Notes: generated by a model from the letters alone, not told the origin. Positions 35,239 to 46,145 are shown, numbered from the stretch's first letter. The stretch is 64,000 nt of DNA from Isoetes taiwanensis (GCA_021234155.1 JAJEKV010000020.1:20083018-20147017); one strand, 5' to 3'. Made by a program: numbers and translations.

Positions 35239-36227
35239 TTTCCAAGGATGGTATTTGGATGGATCCTGGAAAGGTCAAAGCAGTTCTCCAGTGGCCTAGA
35301 CCAACTAATCTTAAAGGCTTAAGATCCTTTGTAAAGTTGTGTAGTTATTACAGAAGATTTGTAGAACACTTTGCAAGAATTACGTTGCCATTAAATAGGT
35401 TCTTGAGGAAAAATGTTACATTTGTTTGGGATGAACGAGCGGAAAAAGCTTTTCAAGATTTGAAGGCCATAATGGCTAGTGAGCCAGTTCTAGCTTTGCC
35501 TGATTGGAATAAACCTTTTGTTGTATGTTCTGATGCAAGTGGAGATGCTATAGGTGCTGTGCTTATGCAAGATGGTCATCCTATTGCCTATGTCAGTAGA
35601 ATGTTGAAGGACAATGAAAGAAAGTACAATGTTTATGAAAAAGAGCTTATTGCTCTAGTGCATGCGTTGAAGCGCTGGAGACATTATCTTATGGGAACAA
35701 AGTTTATTGGCAGGTTTGATCAGCAAAGTTTGAAATATATTGAGACCCAGGATATCATAAATGCTCGGCAATTGAAGTTAATTGATATAATTAAAGACTT
35801 TGAAGGTATTCAGCTTGAATATAGGCCTGGAAAAGAGAACAGAGTAGCTGATGCTCTTAGTAGAGCCTTTGTGAATGCAATCTCCATTGCTCGTACAGCT
35901 GATTTGGATCCAATGAAGGAGCAGTATTTTACTGATAATACTTTTAGAGCACCTTATACGGCTCTTATGCATGGAGATAACTATCAATTTCCTGATTATC
36001 AGTTGGTAGGTGGCTTCCTTTGTTATAAGCATCGCCTATGTGTGACTCAGGGATTTAGGCAGCAGATGCTTCAAGAATCTCATGAACCTCCCTATAGTGG
36101 ACATAGAGGAGTGCACAGTAGCTTCTTGAGTATCCAGATATTTTACATAGTTATGAAACTTCTCTTCACCAGGAAGTGCAAGTTAACAGCAGTTAATTGT
36201 CCATTGCTTGCTTTACTTTATAATTGA
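35231..36227 (+). pseudogene. Gypsy RNase H and truncated integrase head
   Basis: This continues the polyprotein after a frameshift near 35230. The reading resumes as G-H-V-I-S-K-D-G before M-D-P-G-K-V. The reverse transcriptase thumb motif Y-Y-R-R-F is at about 35348. RNase H has V-C-S-D-A-S-G-D-A-I-G-A-V-L (about 35524-35565) and Y-E-K-E-L-I-A-L-V-H-A (about 35635-35667). The tether reads Y-R-P-G-K-E-N-R-V-A-D-A-L-S-R. The integrase zinc-binding segment begins (S-H-E-P-P-Y-S-G-H-R-G, about 36078-36110). The frame then runs into unrelated residues and stops at 36227, so the HHCC second half, the D,D-35-E core and any chromodomain are missing. Confidence 0.9.
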
Positions 36228-36319
36228 AATTCCTCTTCATACTTTAAGCTTAAAAACCTAACCTTTACCTTACTTATATACCTAATGACTGAGATCACTT
36301 ATCTAATAATTGATAAGTG

Positions 36320-36465
36320 TTTGGGGTAAAAGATCCTCTAACGGTTGAGGTTCCCTTGGGAGTAAAAGTCCACTGACAAACCGTGGTTTCCATACGGCGT
36401 AAAATGGTCCTCTAACGATTGAGGTTGCTAGGCGTAAAATGGTCCTCTGACAAACCGAGGTTGCC
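36320..36465 (+). repeat. Short tandem repeat upstream of the gypsy polypurine tract
   Basis: Four ~36-bp units alternate two forms. Each has GTAAAA, then GGTCCTCTAACGATTGAGG or a CCTCTGACAAACCGAGG variant, then GTTGCC or GTTCCC. It sits ~30 bases before the polypurine tract, in the 3' untranslated region. Confidence 0.75.
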
Positions 36466-36494
36466 AACACTAATGCTTGAGGTCAAGCATCTTT

Positions 36495-36509
36495 AAAAGG
36501 GGAGGACCT
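36495..36509 (+). other. Polypurine tract of gypsy element
   Basis: AAAAGGGGAGGA, followed by CCT, lies directly before the 3' LTR start TGATATGATGG. This is the expected site for plus-strand priming. Confidence 0.85.
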
Positions 36510-37071
36510 TGATATGATGGTTTTTCCCTAGTAGCTCGGGGGTGTGGTCCACTGTTATGCACTCAAATAACCCTATTATGGAGTCAACCTTTATTTGATA
36601 CCCTAAGGAAATTATCCTTGTGTTAAGCCAAGTTAATCTCTAGGGTCGGATTATGGCGAACCAGGGCTCATTGGAAAGCACTCAGAGTCTAGTTTCCGGA
36701 TTAGGGTCGCCCATTCGCTAACTCCTTGTGGATCGTGAGATATCGCCAAAAGAGTGGCCGTGGGTCAGACTGGACTGCACAGCCAAGATTCCTGTTCTTG
36801 CCTCCTGATCCCCTGTTGCTTTCATAGACCTTGCCTTCATCCTTAAACCCTTCCTCTGGAGTGCATATCAGGCTGAGATAACGATTTCTCAGTTCCCTGG
36901 ATAACGATTTCCTGGCTCAGGATACGGTTTCCTGAAGGACCCGGTTGGGTGGTGAGCTACCTCCTCTAATCCCTTTTACTCTAATGAGTTTATTTTGATG
37001 CAGGGTTGAAGAGATCGAATTCTTTGAGGTAACTAATCTGAATTTGTGTTCTTTTTATGTATTCCATATCA
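36510..37071 (+). repeat. 3' LTR of gypsy element
   Basis: 562 bp, ends CCATATCA, and is followed by the target repeat ATCTA (37072-37076). It differs from the 5' LTR at about 20 positions plus a 12-base indel, counted by eye. Confidence 0.95.
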
Positions 37072-38134
37072 ATCTACACCGTTTTTGGTACTCTTATCTA
37101 CCTCTTCGTCACCTCCATCAATTTGCGTGCCATTTGCTCTCTCCATCCTGTTTACTGTGCCCTCCTTGCAAACTTTGGCACCACACGATCCCTTTTTTGG
37201 AGGGGGAGGGGGGGGCTCATTAAGAGAGGGCTCACTATCCTTAGTGCCAATCTTTATCTTCTCTTTTTGTGGTTCATCCAAGCCACTATCTGGTCCCCCT
37301 TCCAAGACGACATTGATGTTGCCGATGTTGTCCACTTTATTTTCAGTGCCTATGTCCACATCCATCTCGGTTTTAGAAGTCTTATCCACCTTTTTTGTCA
37401 TATTGACCGTGCCATCTATGCCAACTTTAGCGCCACATGATACCTTTTGGAGGGGCTCATTAAGAGAGGGCTCATTTTCCATGGTGTCTGTCCCTATCTC
37501 CTCATTTTGCGGGCCATAGGAATACTCTCCTTTATAAGGGACACTATCTTGGTTAATGTAGCTCACATCCCCATGCACCACCCTAGTCATAGATGGGGCA
37601 TATCGCCTCCCTCTAGTACCTCTCTCATCCCTTCGACCAACCTGCCTGGGTATGGTCAGTCAGCCATCATCAGATTTGTGATCGCCAATGGCATCCTTGA
37701 CAATCTCCCTACATGGGGGACCAGAATGGAACCTCTTACTACATAGATTATATACTAGTGGAATTCCTTCAAATCTCATGTCGAACCATTCCTCTTTCAT
37801 ATCGAATCCCGTAAATGCCACCCCTGTAGGTATTGGTCGCAGAAGATCTACCGTGAGGCACACCCTTCCTGGGGAGTCTGGTTTGAATTCAACCCCAACA
37901 AATTCTCCTACCTGTAAACAAATGGCCTTTAGAGCTGCAACACTCCAATATTCTGCACTGAGGCCTGCAAGTAAGAATATTATCCCTAATGTAAAGGCAT
38001 ATATTATAGAAAATGCAAAACGATTTAGAGAGCAAATGTTGTACCTGAGAGGCAAATATTTGCGATGTCGAAACTGTTGGAGGCGATGGTGTACATGCCT
38101 TCAAAATCACAGGTTGGTTTTTACGATTTTTCAA
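37069..38134 (-). pseudogene. LINE ORF1 (nucleic-acid-binding protein)
   Basis: The frame from 38055 down to 37660 contains G-E-F-V-G-V-E-F, then D-L-L-R-P-I-P-T-G-V, then F-E-G-I-P-L-V-Y-N-L-C-S-K-R-F-H-S-G-P-P-C. This matches plant LINE ORF1: a DUF4283-like region followed by a zf-CCHC_4 knuckle. The first Cys of the knuckle is replaced by Tyr. A frame change near 37600 leads into a long acidic and proline-containing tail (37590-37069), including a short poly-Pro/Lys run. Coding signal at 38134-38055 is weak. ORF1 would coat LINE RNA. Confidence 0.7.
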
Positions 38135-40620
38135 GTGCTTAGGATGTGCAATTGCAATGCCTTTCTAGTATTGAAATATATGCAATGCTTGTTAAGTTGG
38201 AAGGACATTATAGTTTGCAAGCATTCAGTCTTCTTTTCCATAGGCGAGGTAAATTATTTAGGGAGGTGTAGATGCTTGAAAGTGCTAATAGATTAGCTTA
38301 TTCAACTGGGCATTGGTTTGATCAACCCTGAGCTAGCTAGGGCATTCAAGTACGGCATCTAGAGTTGAACAGGAAGGGCTTTGGGGATAAAGGGGACAAA
38401 CTAAGTTGCAAGCAGTTTAAGCATATCAGATGAGGATTAACTAAGGAATCAGATTAAGAAATGACCATGGCTTGAAAAAAGAGAGAGAAGTGTTGCCAGC
38501 AGTAACCAAAATTGTGCACATGATTCCGAAATAATGTTGGTCTATGCTAATTGTGTTTCTTTTGATTCCAAAATAATGTTGGTTTATGTTAGTTATGTTT
38601 CGTAGAAAAGGTTAAGTTTCTTAACTTAAAAGAATGTCAGTGAATTGAATATGCATTGAGTTTTGAATGTCCAGCCAGTTTGCATGAATGGAAGAATTTT
38701 GACAAAAAGGTTACATAGAGTTAAGTCAACCACCACAAAAAGAATAATTATGATTGAAACAAATTCAGCAAATAGGGAGCCTTCAATAATCTGACTATCG
38801 GCGAAAAGTTACCACTGAATATTTTGCTGGGCCATTGAGACAATCTACATATGGAAAGACAAGTGTAACTTCATAACACCAAATTTGAAGGCAATGATGA
38901 TTCAAAATTCAATTAGACCTAATGATAAAACTCCATGGCATTATGAAACAAATTTCATGCTTACAGTAATGTACTTCTGGCGGTTTGCAAGGTGCAAATA
39001 GTGAGTCCATATTGATATATAGTAAAACAAATATTTAGTATTATCTCCACAAACTTGGCTCTTTTTCCAACCAAGATTATCAACACTTTAATGCTACAAT
39101 TTATATGCCATCCCGATTGTTGATCCATTTATTCCAATCATCCACAATCTTTTGCCACTCAAATATGGATCGATTGAACAAAAATGGGGCAAATAATTAG
39201 ATATCAACCAAGATCTACATTCAAAAGATACATGGGGCAAATAACTAGATAGCAAAAAATAACCACATTGAAAAAGTAACCAAAATGTATACAACGCCAC
39301 CTTTTGCAGATTGGCCATAGGCAGTGTAAATAATTAATAGCATAAGCGACTCAAAATGAAAGGGCTTCTAGAATATAAACGATAGAACTTAAACGAAAAT
39401 TTCCTGCAAATTCTTCATGTCGGACTATAAAGCCTCTATCCATGAAAGAGCAGAGCCACTAATGGAGATATACGAGTCAGAACAGAAACTTAGAAAGGAT
39501 TGAAACATCTTCCTCTTCTCAATCTTATCATTAAAACAAAATACTTACTACAAATAGATCACAACCTTTTGGATTCATCAGAATGGAATTAAGATTGTCG
39601 AAGAGTCTCGAGTATCACTTTTGCTGTGCCTTTTTTCTTTCAGTGTTATCATATACCATTATAAGAAAAATTTAGTCACACTTCATAATATTAATACATG
39701 TATTACTCTCTATATGACCCATCTAAGGTAGCGTAAAATGTATTGCTGAATATGTAGCACAATAACAGGGGGTTCTAGAAGGATTTGATATGGATGCATA
39801 AATCACTATCCCTAGATCATAGGCCACAACCCTAAAACTATTGAATAGGTTATTATTGAAAAAAGGAAAAAGGAGATTCAATAGAAAAAATAAGCACATT
39901 AGTTTGCTGGTTGCATTGGTTAAAGCATTGTTATTAGGATATTGAATTATTTTGGTAGAGGTTCGAGTCTCCGTATCTCAAAATCTGAAACCTTAGATGA
40001 ACCCCTATAGAGAGGAGTAGGAGTCCCGATATTTCATATTCCAAAACTTTAGGTGAACCTATATTCCATCTTTCAAAATCATAGCCACCCTAGTCATAAA
40101 TGACCATAATTGAAACAGGGGGCCCAACGTACGATCTGCACTGTATGATAGACAAATTCGATGACCATGGTAGTCCATGGTGCACCTCGTTTAGAATATG
40201 TAGCACAATAACATCCGAAACATGGAAGCTATATCTCCACTCGTCTTAACATTGAACAAGGTTTCAATCAAAATTATTGCATATTTCCATTTCCAAATAC
40301 TTTTTCTATGTCACAGACAAGTATTTTCTTAATTTTCTTACATGTTTCCTGGCTTGAGCTGTTCTTCCTGGTGTCTCCATCTATCGAGACTGCTAGGGCT
40401 GATCCTTAGGTCTAGGTTCAGACAACCATCTAACATAGCATAACTGGAGAATCAACACAACATTCTAACATACATCTATTCATAAAAAGATTAATATCGC
40501 ACAATCAATCAACTTAGCTATCTCTCCTACATGTTTCCAGCTTGAGCTACTCTCTTTGGGGCATCTCCATCTTTCTAGATATAAAACACATCCAAAGGAT
40601 GGATATGAAATCCATAGAAT
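38135..40620. other. 2.5 kb without a recognisable gene
   Basis: AT-rich sequence. A tRNA-like head lies at 39905-39975. The phrase AATATGTAGCACAATAACA occurs near 39750 and 40195, with a relative at 62232. Near 40343-40400 and 40530-40580 a ~55-bp segment (ACATGTTTCC...CTTGAGCT...CATCTCCATCT) is repeated with divergence. Confidence 0.4.
39905..39975 (+). repeat. tRNA-like SINE-head remnant
   Basis: GCATTGGTTAAAGCATTG resembles box A and GAGGTTCGAGTCTCC resembles box B, with ~35 bases between. No acceptor stem is evident. Repeated sub-phrases (CTCAAAATCTGAAACC, ATTCCAAAACTTTAGGTGAACC) follow. Confidence 0.35.
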
Positions 40621-41540
40621 TTAAACAACGAGCTTAATAGTCATGCATATACTATCATTTTCAAGGTGATCAGAGTTGAAAGGTTTTCTACTCATTGCAT
40701 TTATTGACAGTATTAGCGAATTCACAACTAGACTGTCGTCTTGTTGAATGGGTTCCAACGAGAACGACAATTGGCTGACATAATGGAAGAGGCAAGAAAC
40801 AAGAATAATGAATATAAAGCACATTGAAAAGATGAAGCAATCAAGCATTCTGAACTTGATTAGCATTTTCTTGATATATTGTTCCTGAGTGAGGTATAAC
40901 ACACCGTATGCCCTATCTCTTCTTACTTCCATTTCCAGCAGCTTTTGAAGATCTCCAAGATCAGTCATTTGAAACCGGCTTCTCAACAATAATTTACACT
41001 TGTCCAGCAAGGCTTTGTCATTACTGGCAATGACACAATCATCGACATATAAAGCCATTATCAAGCATTTATCTCCTTCCTTTTTCATGTAAATATTACC
41101 TTCTATTTTTAATTTAATGAATCCACTGTCAACCAAAAACTTGTTCATGCATAAGTACCATTGTCTAGATCGCTGTCTCGATCCATAAATAGCCTTTTTT
41201 AATTTGCACACCATATTACTACCCTGCTCGTATCCATGAGGCTGCCCCATATAAATTTCTTCTTCCAAGTCTCCATTTAGGAAGGCGGTCTTGACATCCA
41301 TATGACCCAATTCCATGTCATTTTGCACTGCAATGGCTATGAGCGCTCTCAAACTATTCATCTTAACAATAGGCAAAAATGTGTCCTTAAAATCCACTCC
41401 TTCTAGCTGTGTATATCATTTGGCAACCAAGCGACCCTTGTACCTCTCGATGGACCCATCCGCCTTTCTTTTAATCTTAAAAATCCACTTACTACCGACA
41501 ACATTCTTGTTATTAAGTACGTATAATGGAGTGATATGTC
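40621..41540 (-). pseudogene. Copia reverse transcriptase remnant with foreign tail
   Basis: Read from 41540 downwards. The start matches the front of the copia reverse transcriptase (V-G-S-K-W-I-F-K-I-K, then R-Y-K-G-R-L-V-A-K). An in-frame TGA near 41417 interrupts K-Y-T-Q. The frame 41397-40621 has D-V-K-T-A-F-L-N-G-D-L, Q-P-H-G-Y-E, A-I-Y-G-S-R-Q, the catalytic Y-V-D-D (about 41050) and D-L-G-D-L-Q-K-L-L. From about 40870 the residues no longer fit copia; an ~80-residue tail with a hydrophobic run follows to the stop. Integrase, expected upstream on this strand, is absent because LTR-like repeat X copy 3 starts near there. Confidence 0.85.
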
Positions 41541-41667
41541 ACTATAACTTTTGGAGAATTAATTAACATTAGCTACGTTAACAACCATAGCTATAAGGGA
41601 GACCTAGGTGCCACATGGCACCAATTGATTAGCGCCATGAGGCTGGCCCAAAATAGCCCAATTTAGC

Positions 41668-42480
41668 ATTGTCCTTAAAACTCGAGATTCGTCCTGTGCA
41701 TAAGAGCCCACCTAGCTGTTAGATTATATGTCGTGATTGAGCACTAGACAATTGGGGTAATGTAGATGTGGACATAGGACCTTGCTGACGCAGATACTGG
41801 GGTCCTTATAATGGGCTAGGCTTATAGTTGATCACAAGGTGGGCCGGATATGGGTCAGATACTCCTTGGACCAGGAGAAGTCGGGTACGAACGTGTGTGT
41901 TGCCACATTCCCTCTAGCTGCCCACATATCCATTATGCTCATGGACGAGGCTTGTTTCAACACCTTCCTCATCAGACAGGGGAGATGTAACCCGGAGTAG
42001 TCCTATAGGATGGATCCTCAGGATCACGTATCTGGAAGCACACAACATGTTTCAACCTATCTGTAAAGTGTGCACAAGAGGGGTGAATGGATTGGACAAC
42101 ACTCGCCAATGTTCTATGCCATCCAAATCCATTTTCATGATTCCATTTATTGCTATCTGCAAGATTCGACCATTCGTCAATCCCCTTCTTAGTGTATCTC
42201 AAGTTGATTGATGGGCCACCCTTCATGGTGGCATATTATTTATATCTATTGTTAAGGTGTGCTAACATGTAGGCATGCTTCGACAGTATAGGATGTCCTA
42301 GAGGAGGAATGGGCCAATGATATCTCCATGTCCTTCACTTGGATGTGTCATCACAAGTGGCCTGGGTAGATGGAGGGTCTTTCTTGGTAATAGTTGTCAC
42401 CGGAAATGGGAATTTTTCGTAGGGGAATTTTTCGTATCTGTATGATGGGAGCACCATATATAGGCTGGGGAAGCATCACA
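41668..42480 (+). repeat. LTR-like repeat X, copy 3 (diverged)
   Basis: Shared landmarks with copies 1 and 2 come in the same order: CCTGTGCA, CACAAGAG, GGGAGATGTAACCCGGAGTAGT, ATGGGCCACCCTTCRTGGTGG and the end GCATCACA at 42480. There are many substitutions and indels. No primer binding site or polypurine tract was seen next to it, so it is a solo LTR or fragment. Confidence 0.6.
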
Positions 42481-43300
42481 CACGCACAAAGTGATTTGAC
42501 ACTGGGTCTGTATTAGTTGCCAATCAACTAGGAAGAAGAGGGATTGGTGGCCAGAATCCACCTACCCATCACTGCATTTGTCTCCACTTGTACATGTGTA
42601 ATAAGATGATCTAGGAGGAGGATGTCCAATGAGATTGCAAATGATCAAGTCAAATATGTCATATATTTGGCGCAACTACCCCCTACATTGTGTGAGAGGA
42701 TGGCCTCCATCAGCTGATGTGAGTTCCACATAACCTCTTCATTTTGAAGTTGCAGTAAGTCCAGTTTAGGCCTTGTCAACTGTGTCATAGTATACATGCA
42801 TTACAATCCCTAGCCAATATGACATGCCCCAGCTACATATATTGCTGAATGTTATTCTATAGATCGACATATGGGTCTAGTCTATCTAGATCGAATGTTT
42901 GTGATAAAAGTTTGAGTTCATATATGGGAAATACTAGTGCTTCAGAAATGAAAGCCAAGACACTACATATGGTATTAACCACAAAAAAGCTCATCATACT
43001 CTAGATGATCTAAATAGAAAAAAACGAGACGCTAAGGAGAAAAAAGAAAATCCGATTCCCACAGAAAAACTGATTATTTTTAGGCAAGAAAAACTGATTA
43101 TTTTTAGGGCAAGAGCGGCCATCCCCTTCGCTAGAAAGATGCAACAATAGCTATTGCCTCCATTCTGCAAAGAAGAAGAAACAAAGCACTACTAGACTTC
43201 GACTTAGTTCTCACTCACATCCTAAGAATAACCTAGAATATCCAAGGAATATGCCAAACCTGCGCCCTTGCCTCATAAATGAACGGATGATTGAGGAAGT
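42481..43300. other. Upstream region of QCR6
   Basis: Mixed composition with no ORF. Near 43070-43110 a 20-base phrase (AAAAACTGATTATTTTTAGG) is tandemly repeated. No convincing TATA box was identified. The 5' end of the QCR6 leader probably lies in the last few hundred bases. Confidence 0.35.
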
Positions 43301-43436
43301 GCTTAAACAAATACTGCCAGTTTGAAGGGTTGATTTTGGTGAGCGGTGAGGATTAACTCCAAAGGCTTCGTCGCCCTAAACCCGAAAAGGGCGAGTCGCA
43401 GTCCGGAGCGCCAAAGGACCAGCTTGCTTTAGCGAC

Positions 43437-44725
43437 ATGTAAGTCACTCCTTTCGTTTCTTGTAAATCTTCTCCCTGAAGCGACCATTTTTATCAATATT
43501 GGACTGCCAGTGAATGAGGGCAGTAGTTTCTCGATCTTGAACATAGAAAGTTAGAAGCGTACGAATAACGTGAATATGGCTCTACGTTTGTTGTGTCATC
43601 TTATTTTTCATTATGTTGTTTGTGCATTATGGTTATTCATTGTATTTCTTCACTTCTCTTAAATGCTGTTGTAGAATAATATAAAGTAATTAAAAGCAGC
43701 TGTAAAATGTCATTTTTGAGAAAGAACATGCATGTTTTAACGAAATTTGGCTTCCTAAGTGAAATGCCAAATTCTTGCGTTTGCACCACCAACTTTAAGA
43801 GGTAAGATTATTCCATAATGGTCAATTGACTGAGCATTGCTACCATAGTTCCTGTCAGCCTGGCTCTCTTTTCCTTTTCCAGTTTAGGCTAAGATCATAT
43901 ATAATTGCTCCATGTTTTGAAGTTTCTGCATTGGTCTTACGTTTCTATACTATAGAAAACTCAGGAGAATAGTCAATCTATTTGATACTTCGGTCATGCC
44001 ATTTTTACGCAACCTAATTCCCTGTTCGCTGCTCCAGGTCTGAAGAAACTGAGGATGCTGTTGATCCTAAACCTGAACTTGAGGAAATGTGTAAACCACG
44101 ATGTGTAAAGCAGTGGCTCTCTTATCAGGTTTGATTTGACTTTTGTTTTATTAAGGTTCAAGTGGCTGGATATTCTTGTTTGAAGAAAAATAGAGCATTC
44201 CATAAATATGTTGTAGCTGCAATATACGTATTATACATCTAGGAATAGCAGTATTTCAAGCTACCTTGAATTGAGTCAATTAGTAACGCCTGGGAACACT
44301 GTTGGTGATTGTTAAATGTCTCTCTCAAAAAACATTCAAGATTTTTGTTTGTGTCGAGTTAAATATCTGTTTGACCAAGTATATGAGTCTCGTGGCTTTT
44401 ATGACCAAGTACTAGTTACAAGTAGAGAAATTAGATACAAGAGTACCTATGATATGCCAGATCAGGATGCTTTGAATAGGTTTTTAGAGAAATTGCTGAA
44501 CGAATGGCGTATGCTTTGACAATGCAGGCATGTGCAAAGCGAATTGAGGGTGATGAGACTGGACAAAAACATTGCACTGGTCAATACTTTGATTTCTGGG
44601 CTTGCATTGACAAATGCGTAAGTGAACTTTGTTTCATCAAAGACTGTCCCTTCTACCACCACTTCTCAAATTATTACTGTTCTACATTTCAGGTGGCAAG
44701 GAAACTTTTTGACAGACTAAAATAA
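43437..44725 (+). CDS. QCR6: QCR6, cytochrome bc1 complex hinge subunit (four exons)
   Basis: The product is the small acidic hinge subunit of mitochondrial complex III, which supports contact between cytochrome c1 and cytochrome c in the intermembrane space. Coding exons are AT at 43437-43438, then 44038-44128, 44528-44617 and 44693-44725 (stop TAA). All introns are GT-AG; two donors read GTAAGT and one GTTTGA. The 71-residue product fits plant hinge proteins (~69). It has the acidic N-terminus, six cysteines (19, 23, 33, 47, 57, 61) and the signatures D-P-K, K-H-C-T-G-Q-Y-F-D and C-V-A-R-K-L-F. The ATG is split AT/G by intron 1. The first exon is therefore almost all leader, and its 5' end is not resolved. 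No frame damage was seen. Confidence 0.93.
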
Positions 44726-44807
44726 CAGCCAACTTATTCTCCCAAGCTGGCTGTAAACAATAATAACTAAAGATTTGTCCAAAGCGCTTTGGACTTTGAG
44801 GAAGCTC

Positions 44808-44813
44808 AATAAA
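44808..44813 (+). terminator. Candidate poly(A) signal of QCR6
   Basis: AATAAA lies 83 bases after the QCR6 stop codon, a normal distance for a plant near-upstream element. Position-based inference. Confidence 0.5.
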
Positions 44814-44829
44814 GTTGTCGAAGTATTTA

Positions 44830-45800
44830 TGGAGCTAAATTGTGACTCCATTAAAATGCATGTAGGCAGGGCGAAAGACTGCAATTTTAATCAGTAATCT
44901 GAAGTTGGTGAATGGTTTTGTAACACAGAGCCAGGGAAATTGATGGCCCTATTATAATTCATCAAGTCTTGCATTCTGTTTTGCTTGAGCGACGATTAAT
45001 ATAAATCTTTTCTAATTTTTAGGAGTACATTGAGATGCCATGTCCTCCAACACACGGGTATGCTGGCCAAAACCTACCATTTTCATGCCACCCGAGAGCA
45101 CAACTATCATGTATCAATTGATGTCAGAACCAAATTTCGGTTAAACTTTGAACATGTGTGTAATTGTTGAAATAGGCATCTTGTTTCAATTGAGGAGGAT
45201 CTCAGAAGGGTTTCTGTCGTAGAAAATGAAAAAAAACGATCCTTGTCGTAGAAAATGATCCTTGTTGGGCTACCCGCTACCACTTCTGCCCTATAAATCC
45301 TTGTCGTAGAAAATGATCCTTGTTGGGCTACCCGCTGCCACTTCTGCCCTATAAATCATTTGCTTGAAAACCTTAACTCAACAGCTTGCATGCAGTTAAT
45401 GGCACGGTCAAGAAGCCATAGCAATCTTTTTTTTTTTTTTTTTTTTGAAGGCATGGTTGGTGGGACTTGCACCCACCCACGTCTCCCACCCGATGGTAGC
45501 AATTTGATTGGGTTTGCTGGTTTTAACATGTTTTAAAGAAGAGAAAATTCTTACTTTTATAAAGGCATGGGGCAACCTAAGGTTTTAGGTGTTCGTGAGT
45601 TAGAAGGTAAATAACACTTTAATCAGTTTGAGTTGTTTTTTAATGGTTGTTTTTTAAGAAGATTACTAGGAGGTTAAGGCAACTGTAGCGCAATAGCCAG
45701 ATCTTATATATACTTTTAGAGATGTCTCTCAACCAGATGATAAGTATACTAGCCTTGGAGAAGAGACAAGAAGAAAGCCTCCCAAGACAGATGGTAAGAT
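44830..45800. other. Downstream of QCR6, no gene
   Basis: Contains a 58-bp tandem duplication (45241-45356) and a T run at 45427-45447 followed by a possible diverged tRNA-like segment. Nothing coding is recognised. Confidence 0.4.
45241..45356 (+). repeat. 58-bp tandem duplication
   Basis: CCTTGTCGTAGAAAATGATC... is repeated once with a single difference (GCTACCAC versus GCTGCCAC). A partial earlier copy (TGTCGTAGAAAATGA) lies just upstream near 45217. Confidence 0.9.
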
Positions 45801-45810
45801 TCCCATTCTG

Positions 45811-45905
45811 AGATAGATAGATACCGTTTTTAATGTCCACGAGAAGCCAAAACTTATGGAACACACATCGAGACTGGACCCGCCCCAACACTATACATGG
45901 TTGAA
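45811..45905 (-). mobile_element. SINE 3' end with (GATA)n tail
   Basis: On the minus strand the sequence reads GTTGGGGCGGGTCC..., then CTCGTGGACATTAAAAACGG, and ends in TATC repeats. It shares this layout with the SINE at 22899-23130, so it is a 5'-truncated relative. Confidence 0.6.
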
Positions 45906-46038
45906 GTGAATTCATCCTCCACTAACTTTACAATACTTTCACAACGAGAAGAGGTAGAAAGTCTTTGAAAGCAGACGGTCAGTCACCAGTTTTGGGAAAA
46001 GGTTATTACCTCTTTAAATATATGATCAGTCTTTGAGA

Positions 46039-46145
46039 GGAAGAAGAAGAAGAAGAAGAAGAAGAAGAAGAAGAAGAAGAGATTTTAACGTCACGCCACA
46101 AGGCAGCGTCCTATCGGACATGTGACACTTTACAACACACCCAGA
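46039..46145 (-). mobile_element. SINE 3' end with (GAA)n tail
   Basis: The minus strand reads GTGTGTTGTAAAGTGTCACATGTCC..., then GTGGCGTGACGTTAAAATC, then (CTT)n. This matches the 3' part of the SINE at 22899-23130, including GTCACATGTCC. The GAA run on the plus strand (46039-46082) is the tail. Confidence 0.7.

Larger units (their letters stand above)
31395..37071 (+). mobile_element. Ty3/gypsy retrotransposon, integrase-deleted, nested in the LINE
   Basis: This 5677-bp element has both LTRs, a primer binding site at 31949-31960, a polypurine tract at 36495-36509 and a 5-bp target duplication (ATCTA). Domain order is gag, CCHC knuckle, protease, reverse transcriptase, RNase H, and only the start of the integrase zinc-binding domain. 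The integrase core is gone, so it could only move with help in trans. Gag is interrupted by a 897-bp insert (32715-33611). LTR divergence suggests an insertion that is not very recent. Domain order (IN last) identifies Ty3/gypsy rather than copia. Confidence 0.95.
27437..38134 (-). mobile_element. Degenerate L1-type LINE, split by a nested gypsy element
   Basis: On the minus strand an ORF1-like region (38134-37069, resuming after the gypsy insertion at 31394-30953) is followed by ORF2 pieces (endonuclease remnant, reverse transcriptase, zinc-binding tail). The element ends near 27437-27470 with a poly(A)-like 3' end, read here as a T run before AATATAATATAC. Without the 5.68 kb nested element the LINE is ~5.0 kb. 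The 5' limit is uncertain because ORF1 coding signal fades near 38134. Reading frames are broken many times, so it is inactive. No target duplication was found. Confidence 0.8.

Noticed and set aside
45640-45915. 91-codon minus ORF considered as a copia fragment
   Set aside because: No copia motif could be placed, and its start overlaps a SINE 3' end.
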